NCBI GenBank assembly: GCA_009694125.1
Contig: SHVT01000004.1
Coordinates: 1-44,822, forward strand
DNA length: 44,822 nt
Direction of reading: 5' to 3'
Source: Rhodospirillaceae bacterium
GTDB lineage: Bacteria > Pseudomonadota > Alphaproteobacteria > CACIAM-22H2
Positions 39,191 through 44,822 of the stretch are shown here, piece by piece. Positions within the stretch are counted from its first letter, which is position 1; each line of letters begins with the position of its first letter. The translations under genes were made by a program, and so were the position numbers. A model generated the notes under the pieces. That model was not told the DNA's origin, ran no database searches, and saw only the letters and a program-made list of their open reading frames with translations.

Positions 39191-40337
39191 ATGCGCGCCG
39201 AACTCAACGCCGCGGTCGCCGACATCAAGCAGTCATTGGGACTGCTGAGGAGGCATCTTTGACTTGGACAGCACCCTTCGGCGGCTTGAGGAACTGAACG
39301 CCAACGCCAACGACCCCGCCCTGTGGTCGGACAGCGCCCGGGCTCAGAAACTGCTGCGCGAACGCAGCCAGCTTGAAAAGGCGGTCAACGGATATCGCGG
39401 ACTGCAGCAGGAACTCGACGACACGCTGGGACTCATCGAACTCGGCGAGGCCGAGGGCGATGCAGCGATCGTGGCCGAGGCTGAAGCCAATTTGCTCGCG
39501 CTCCGCGACCGCGCGGAAAAGCGCGGCCTCGAAAGCCTACTTTCGGGCGAGGCCGACGCCAACGACGCCTTTCTCGAGGTCCATGCCGGCGCCGGTGGAA
39601 CCGAATCCCAGGACTGGGCGCAGATGCTCCTGCGCATGTATGTGCGTTGGGCCGAACGCGGTGGGCGCGAAGTCGAATGGCTCGAAGAGAGTCCGGGAGA
39701 AGAAGCCGGCATCAAATCGGCCACACTTCGGGTCAGCGGCGAAAACGCCTATGGCTGGCTAAAGACCGAAAGCGGCGTTCATCGGCTGGTCCGCATTTCG
39801 CCATTCGATTCCAATGCGCGGCGGCACACGAGTTTTGCCTCGGTGTGGGTATACCCGGTGATCGACGACGCCATCGACATCGAAGTCAATGATTCCGATC
39901 TACGCATCGATACCTATCGTTCGTCCGGCGCCGGCGGGCAGCACGTCAACAAGACGGAAAGCGCCGTCCGCATCACCCACGTCCCTAGCGGCATCGTTGT
40001 TCAGTGTCAGAGCGGCCGGTCGCAGCATCGCAATCGCGCCGAAGCGATGGTGATGCTGCGCGCGCGGCTCTACGAGCAGGAATTGCAGCGTCGCGAAGCC
40101 GTGGCCCAAGCCCAACACGACCAGAAGACCGATATTGGCTGGGGCCATCAGATCAGGTCCTATGTCCTTCAGCCCTATCAAATGGTGAAGGACGTTCGCA
40201 CCGACATCGAAACCAGCGACACGCAAGGCGTGCTCGATGGCAAGATCGATCGGTTCCTCGAAGCGGCGTTGTCCCAGCGGCTCAAGGGCGGCGTGGCATC
40301 ATCGGATGACGGCAAGAAAAGAGGAGAAGTCGCATGA
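39191..40337 (+). CDS. prfB: peptide chain release factor 2, programmed +1 frameshift: join(39191..39259,39261..40337)
   Basis: ATG at 39191 ... CTG CTG AGG AGG CAT CTT TGA C; in-frame TGA at 39260-39262, then GAC TTG GAC AGC; GGQ in [25 protein letters not shown]. Confidence 0.97.
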
Positions 40338-40633
40338 AATACGTATTGCTCGGAAAGCTGAGCGCCGATTGGGCGGTGAAGCAGGAAAAGCGGGTCACCA
40401 CCGCGCGGTCCAAGCTCAAGGAGCTCGGCATGAAGGTCGGGTCGGTCTACTACACGCAAGGGGAATACGACTTCGTCGATGTCGTCGAGGCGCCGACTGC
40501 CGAGGCGATGTTGGCCTTTTCGGTTTGGTATGCTGAGCAGGGTTATGGCCGCATCCGCTCCATGCCGGCCTTCGACGAAAGACAGATGGTGGCGGCCCTG
40601 AAACGCGCCGGCGGACGCCGCAAGAAAGACTGA
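40334..40633 (+). CDS. GYD domain-containing protein
   Basis: [66 protein letters not shown] overlap with prfB stop. Confidence 0.88.
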   Translation: MKYVLLGKLSADWAVKQEKRVTTARSKLKELGMKVGSVYYTQGEYDFVDVVEAPTAEAMLAFSVWYAEQGYGRIRSMPAFDERQMVAALKRAGGRRKKD

Positions 40634-40678
40634 TCGCGTTCCTCTTTGGCGCGGCGCGGAGACCCCTCGCCGCGAAGA

Positions 40679-41155
40679 CTACAATGCCTCGACCGCCGCC
40701 AGGACTTCCTCGGCGTGGCCGGGAACCCTGACCTTACGCCAGACGCGGCGAACGACGCCGCCGCCGATCAAGAACGTAGCGCGCTCGATGCCCATATATT
40801 TGCGGCCATACATGCTTTTTTCGACCCAAACGCCATAGGCCTGACAGATCGCTCCGTCTTCGTCGGCGACGAGGCGGAAGGGGAGGGCGTATTTGGTTTT
40901 GAATTTGTCGTGGCTGGCGGCGGAGTCGCGCGAGACTCCGATGATGTCGGCCTTTACCTTGGCGAAATCGGGATGGGCATCGCGGAAGCCGCAAGCCTCT
41001 TTAGTGCAGCCCGGCGTGTCGTCTCTGGGATAAAAATAAAGCACGACCTTTCGGCCTTTGAGCGCCGACAGTTTTACGGTGGCGCCACCGTCACCGGGAG
41101 CGTTGAAATCGGGGGCTGAATCGCCGGCTGCGAGTTCTTTCGACGTCGGTTTCAT
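40679..41155 (-). CDS. bcp: peroxiredoxin, BCP/PrxQ family
   Basis: GRKVVLYFYPRDDTPGCTKEACGFRD. Confidence 0.96.
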   Translation of the reverse strand: MKPTSKELAAGDSAPDFNAPGDGGATVKLSALKGRKVVLYFYPRDDTPGCTKEACGFRDAHPDFAKVKADIIGVSRDSAASHDKFKTKYALPFRLVADEDGAICQAYGVWVEKSMYGRKYMGIERATFLIGGGVVRRVWRKVRVPGHAEEVLAAVEAL

Positions 41156-41157
41156 TA

Positions 41158-44124
41158 TCAAGTCTCCGTTGGCTTCCCCGGCGCCTGTCGGGCCGGGCCT
41201 TCGATGATGTCCGCGAAATGCCGCCGGACGTGGCCAGCCGCCGTTTCCATCTGCCTCTTCAATGCGGCGATATCGGCGGCGCCGGCACCTCGCGCCAGCG
41301 CACGTAACAATCCCTTGCCGGCCGTCGCCTCGTCGAGATCGTCGCCAATCGTGAGCCGCATCAATCCATGAACGGCGTGCCACAACCGCAGCGCGGCGTC
41401 CAGATTCGTCGCGGCCGTGCGAGCGATCAGTCCGGCTTCCGCCGCGTGCTCGATGGCGCTCGCGGCACTCTGCGCCAGAATTTCCGGATGGGCGGCGGCA
41501 TGGCGAAGCTGAAGATATTGAGCGATAAACTCCACGTCGATCAAACCGCCGGCCCGGTACTTGATGTCCCAGAACGAATGCCCGGGGTGTTCGCGCGCTA
41601 TGCGTTGACGCATGTCGGCGACGTCAACCGCCAACCGATCGGGATCGCGCGGCCGCACCAACACCTTGCGGATGGCCTCATCGGCGCGGTGGCGAAGTCC
41701 CAGTGGCCCGGCGATTGTCCGCGCCCGCGTGAGGGCCATGTGCTCCCAGGTCCAGGCCGAGTCGCGATGGTACAATTCAAAGGCATCGAGGCTGACCGCG
41801 ATCGGCCCTTTGGTTCCCGATGGCCGCAACCTCATGTCGACGGTGTAGAGCTGCCCTTCGCCGGTCAGCGCGGTCAGGGCGTTGATCAGGCGTTGGCTGA
41901 GTCTTGCGTAATAGGCGGTCAAGGGCAGGCTTCTCGGCCCGTCGGAGGATTCGATGCCCGGCGCTCCGCGATAGAGAAAAATCAAATCGAGATCCGACGT
42001 GACCGTCATTTCGCGCCCGCCCAATTTGCCGAGCGCGACGACGACCAGGCTGTCGCCTTCGACCCGTCCATGGCCGCGGGCGAAGTCGGTTTCGACGATG
42101 GGCAACAACACGCCGATCGCCGCCTCGGCTATGCCGGAAAGGGCGCGGCCGATTTCCTCCGCGCTCCGAAGCCCGCGCAGCAATTGGACGCCGGCCTGGA
42201 ATTTGCGCTCGTTGGCCCAACGCCGGGTAAGGTCGAGGACATCCTGATAGTCGCGGGCCTGTTCGAGAACGCCGGAAAGCTCCGCCGCCAAGGCTTCTCG
42301 GCCGGGCAACGCATCAAGGAAGCCGGAAGCCAGCACGCTGTCGAGCAGATTGGAATGCCGCGCGAGACGTTCGGCGAGCAGAGGGGCATCACCCATGACC
42401 TCCGCGACCAAATCGAGGAGCCCCGGATTGGCGTGAAACAACGAAAAGATTTGCACGCCCGCGGGCAGGCGCGACAAGAATTCGTCGAAATTGACTAGCG
42501 CAGTGTCCGGCTGGGCGCTTTTTGCTAGGGCCGCCAACAGGGCTGGCGTCAGTTCCGTCAGCAATTCGCGTGCCCGCGCGCTGCGCATTGCACGGTAACG
42601 CCCATGATGCCATTCGCGTATGCGACTGGCCACGCTGCGCGGATCGGAAAATCCCATCCCGGCCAGAGTCGCCATCGTTTCGGGGTCGTCTTCGATGCCG
42701 GTGAAGACCAGGTTACCGGGACCGCTCAGCGTGGGCGCGGCCTCGAACAACATCGCATAGTGCCGCTCCACGATGCGCAAAGTGGACAGCATGGCCGCCT
42801 CGAGTTCGCCGCGGGAAGCGTGGCCGAGGAAGGAAGCCAGCGCGGCGAGTCCGGCGTCATCGGGGGGCAGGCTATGGGTCTGACGATCTTCGACCATTTG
42901 CACCCGATGTTCGGCCCGTCGCAGGTATCGATAGGCTTCGGTCAACTCCCGCGCCGTATCGGCGGCGATGCGGCCGGAGGCGGCGAGGGCGGCCAGCGCT
43001 TCGCAGGTGGCTTGGCTGCGCAGGCTGGGATCGCGACCTCCCCAGATCAGCTGCTGCGTCTGCGCGAAGAACTCGATCTCGCGAATGCCGCCGCGGCCGA
43101 GCTTAAGATTGTGGCCGGCGAGGGCGATCGTGCCGCCGCCGCCATGGGCGTCGATCTGGCGCTTGATCGAATGAATGTCCTGGATCGCGGCGAAATCGAG
43201 ATGTTTGCGCCAAATATAGGGACGCAGCCGCGCCAGGAAAACACGGCCGGCCTCGCGGTCGCCGGCGATCGGCCGTGCCTTGATCATCGCGGCGCGTTCC
43301 CAATTCTGGCCCATGCCCTCGTAATATGTCTCGGCGGCGAGCGTGGACATCGCGACCGGAGTCGCGCCGGGATCGGGACGAAGCCTGAGATCGGTGCGGA
43401 AGACGTAACCTTCCGACGTGCGTTCGTCGAGGATGCGCAGCAGAGATTGAGTCAAACGGACCGCCGTCCGTTGCGGGCCGTCGCGGTCGCGAACCGCAAA
43501 GCGTTCTTCGTCATAGAGGACGATCAGGTCGATATCGCTTGAATAATTCAACTCGCGGCCGCCGAGTTTGCCCATGCCCAGGATTATGAGACCCGATTCA
43601 TTGCAAATGTCGGCCTCGTCCCTCGGCAGGAAAGCGCCGGAAATGGCCGCGAGACGAAGAACATGGGCAAGCGCGAGATCGACCGCGCGATCGGCGAAGT
43701 CGCTCAAGGCGCGAGTGACGTCGTCCAGGTTCCACACATCGGCGATGTCGGCCAGTGCGACGATAAGCGCCGCGCGCCGCTTCGCCAGGCGCAGCCCGGC
43801 CATGAACTCCGGGGTTGCCGACGGCAAGGCGGTCGGCGTCAGCCCGGCCACAAGCGCGGAGAAGGCCTCGCCTGGAGTCGTCGCCAAAGCCGCGCAGGCG
43901 AAATCGATGTCCAGGAGCAGGCTTTGGGTCAAATAGGGGCTGTTGCCGAAAGCCGCCGCCAGCAATGCCCGACCGGCTTTGTCCTTGGCGAGGCGTGTGG
44001 CGAAACCTTGGGCCGACTGGCCACTCGCCATCCGCAGCCAATCCTCAATACCGGCGGCGGCGCGCGCGGAATCGGCCGGGGCGGGCAGTGCCGAGGGGTT
44101 GCGGATAAAGCGTAAATCCTTCAT
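41158..44124 (-). CDS. glnE: bifunctional glutamine-synthetase adenylyltransferase/deadenylyltransferase
   Basis: Two nucleotidyltransferase domains: GMGKLGGRELNYSSDIDLIVLYDE and ALGKLGGREMTVTSDLDLIFLYR; 988 aa. Confidence 0.97.
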   Translation of the reverse strand: MKDLRFIRNPSALPAPADSARAAAGIEDWLRMASGQSAQGFATRLAKDKAGRALLAAAFGNSPYLTQSLLLDIDFACAALATTPGEAFSALVAGLTPTALPSATPEFMAGLRLAKRRAALIVALADIADVWNLDDVTRALSDFADRAVDLALAHVLRLAAISGAFLPRDEADICNESGLIILGMGKLGGRELNYSSDIDLIVLYDEERFAVRDRDGPQRTAVRLTQSLLRILDERTSEGYVFRTDLRLRPDPGATPVAMSTLAAETYYEGMGQNWERAAMIKARPIAGDREAGRVFLARLRPYIWRKHLDFAAIQDIHSIKRQIDAHGGGGTIALAGHNLKLGRGGIREIEFFAQTQQLIWGGRDPSLRSQATCEALAALAASGRIAADTARELTEAYRYLRRAEHRVQMVEDRQTHSLPPDDAGLAALASFLGHASRGELEAAMLSTLRIVERHYAMLFEAAPTLSGPGNLVFTGIEDDPETMATLAGMGFSDPRSVASRIREWHHGRYRAMRSARARELLTELTPALLAALAKSAQPDTALVNFDEFLSRLPAGVQIFSLFHANPGLLDLVAEVMGDAPLLAERLARHSNLLDSVLASGFLDALPGREALAAELSGVLEQARDYQDVLDLTRRWANERKFQAGVQLLRGLRSAEEIGRALSGIAEAAIGVLLPIVETDFARGHGRVEGDSLVVVALGKLGGREMTVTSDLDLIFLYRGAPGIESSDGPRSLPLTAYYARLSQRLINALTALTGEGQLYTVDMRLRPSGTKGPIAVSLDAFELYHRDSAWTWEHMALTRARTIAGPLGLRHRADEAIRKVLVRPRDPDRLAVDVADMRQRIAREHPGHSFWDIKYRAGGLIDVEFIAQYLQLRHAAAHPEILAQSAASAIEHAAEAGLIARTAATNLDAALRLWHAVHGLMRLTIGDDLDEATAGKGLLRALARGAGAADIAALKRQMETAAGHVRRHFADIIEGPARQAPGKPTET

Positions 44125-44272
44125 TTCCTGCCGGCCGAATTTGCCTCACACTGCGTTGGACCGTCGTATGGGTCAAGCCGGTGCGGATCGCACGCTGGCG
44201 GTGCCTTGGGCGTGGAAGGGTGCGATTGTGGAGACATGACATGAGCAGGGCGTGGCGGTGATAAGGCGCACG

Positions 44273-44822
44273 ATGATCAGGACACTGGAAGGACTTGCCG
44301 CCGCGGCGGGCGCGATTGCGTTGCTTGCCGTTGTCATCGTGTGGCGGTTGGCAATGGGGCCGGTGTCCCTTGATTTCCTCAAGCCGGAAATCGCACGCGC
44401 CCTCAGCGCGCGCGATGGCGCCTATCTTGTCGACATCGACAGCGCCGAGTTGACCTGGGCCGGTTGGCGCGCATCGCTCGATCTGCGTGTTCGCGGCGCA
44501 CGGGCGGTTGCCCGGGACGGTCGCTTCATCGGTCAGATCCCGGAAATGTCGGTCAATCTGGTGCTCCCCGCGCTGGTCCGCGGTGTCATTGCCCCGACGG
44601 CGGTGGAAGTGATCGGTCCGCGGCTGCGCCTTCTCCGCACGGCCGAGGGGTCGATCCGGTGGAATGAGGCGGACTCAGCCGCGCTCATCGACCAAAAGGA
44701 CACTTCCGCCGATTTTCTCGCCCAAATGCTCGCGGAATTGACGGCGCCGGAATCGGCGGACCGACCGCTGGGCCTGCTGGCGAGCGTGCGCTTGAGCGGC
44801 GCCGACATCGTGCTGGACGACC
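44273..44822 (+). CDS. YhdP/AsmA-like (DUF3971) envelope protein, N-terminal part, runs off the right edge
   Basis: MIRTLEGLAAAAGAIALLAVVIVWRLAMGPVSLDFLKPEIARALSARDGAYLVDIDSAELTWAGWRASLDLRVRGARAV. Confidence 0.75.
   Translation, partial: MIRTLEGLAAAAGAIALLAVVIVWRLAMGPVSLDFLKPEIARALSARDGAYLVDIDSAELTWAGWRASLDLRVRGARAVARDGRFIGQIPEMSVNLVLPALVRGVIAPTAVEVIGPRLRLLRTAEGSIRWNEADSAALIDQKDTSADFLAQMLAELTAPESADRPLGLLASVRLSGADIVLDD

Overview
GC-rich chromosomal window that looks alphaproteobacterial (Rhodospirillales-like by gene content and order, which is inference). Most of it is housekeeping: rlmJ, epmB-epmA, a SPOR-domain D-Ala-D-Ala carboxypeptidase, clpS-clpA, a B12-dependent RNR (nrdJ), an NDUFA12-like protein, mlaD, aat, accC-accB-aroQ, an ornithine decarboxylase-type enzyme, a DsbA-like protein, a BepA-like M48 protease, a GGT-like protein, an aminotransferase, rne, amiC, PBP1A, prfB, bcp, glnE and the start of a YhdP/AsmA-like gene. 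The most notable non-routine signals are: (i) a small lower-GC two-gene module, a PIN-domain protein plus a partner ORF interrupted in frame by a TAG that sits where a Trp is expected; (ii) a 28-aa leader ORF with a perfect Shine-Dalgarno in the long 5' leader of the decarboxylase gene; (iii) a perfect 9+4+9 bp ArsR-type palindrome directly upstream of a DUF899-like gene frameshifted in a G7 tract; (iv) two NrdR-like boxes exactly 31 nt apart upstream of nrdJ; (v) the classic prfB programmed +1 frameshift site; (vi) a methyltransferase gene with no ATG/GTG/TTG start; (vii) a GGT homologue lacking the catalytic Thr; (viii) a RidA protein with a histone-H1-like tail; (ix) a frameshifted zntB-like gene; (x) an IS630 transposase end fused to a truncated TPR gene. 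All calls come from reading the sequence and remembered family patterns; no searches were run.
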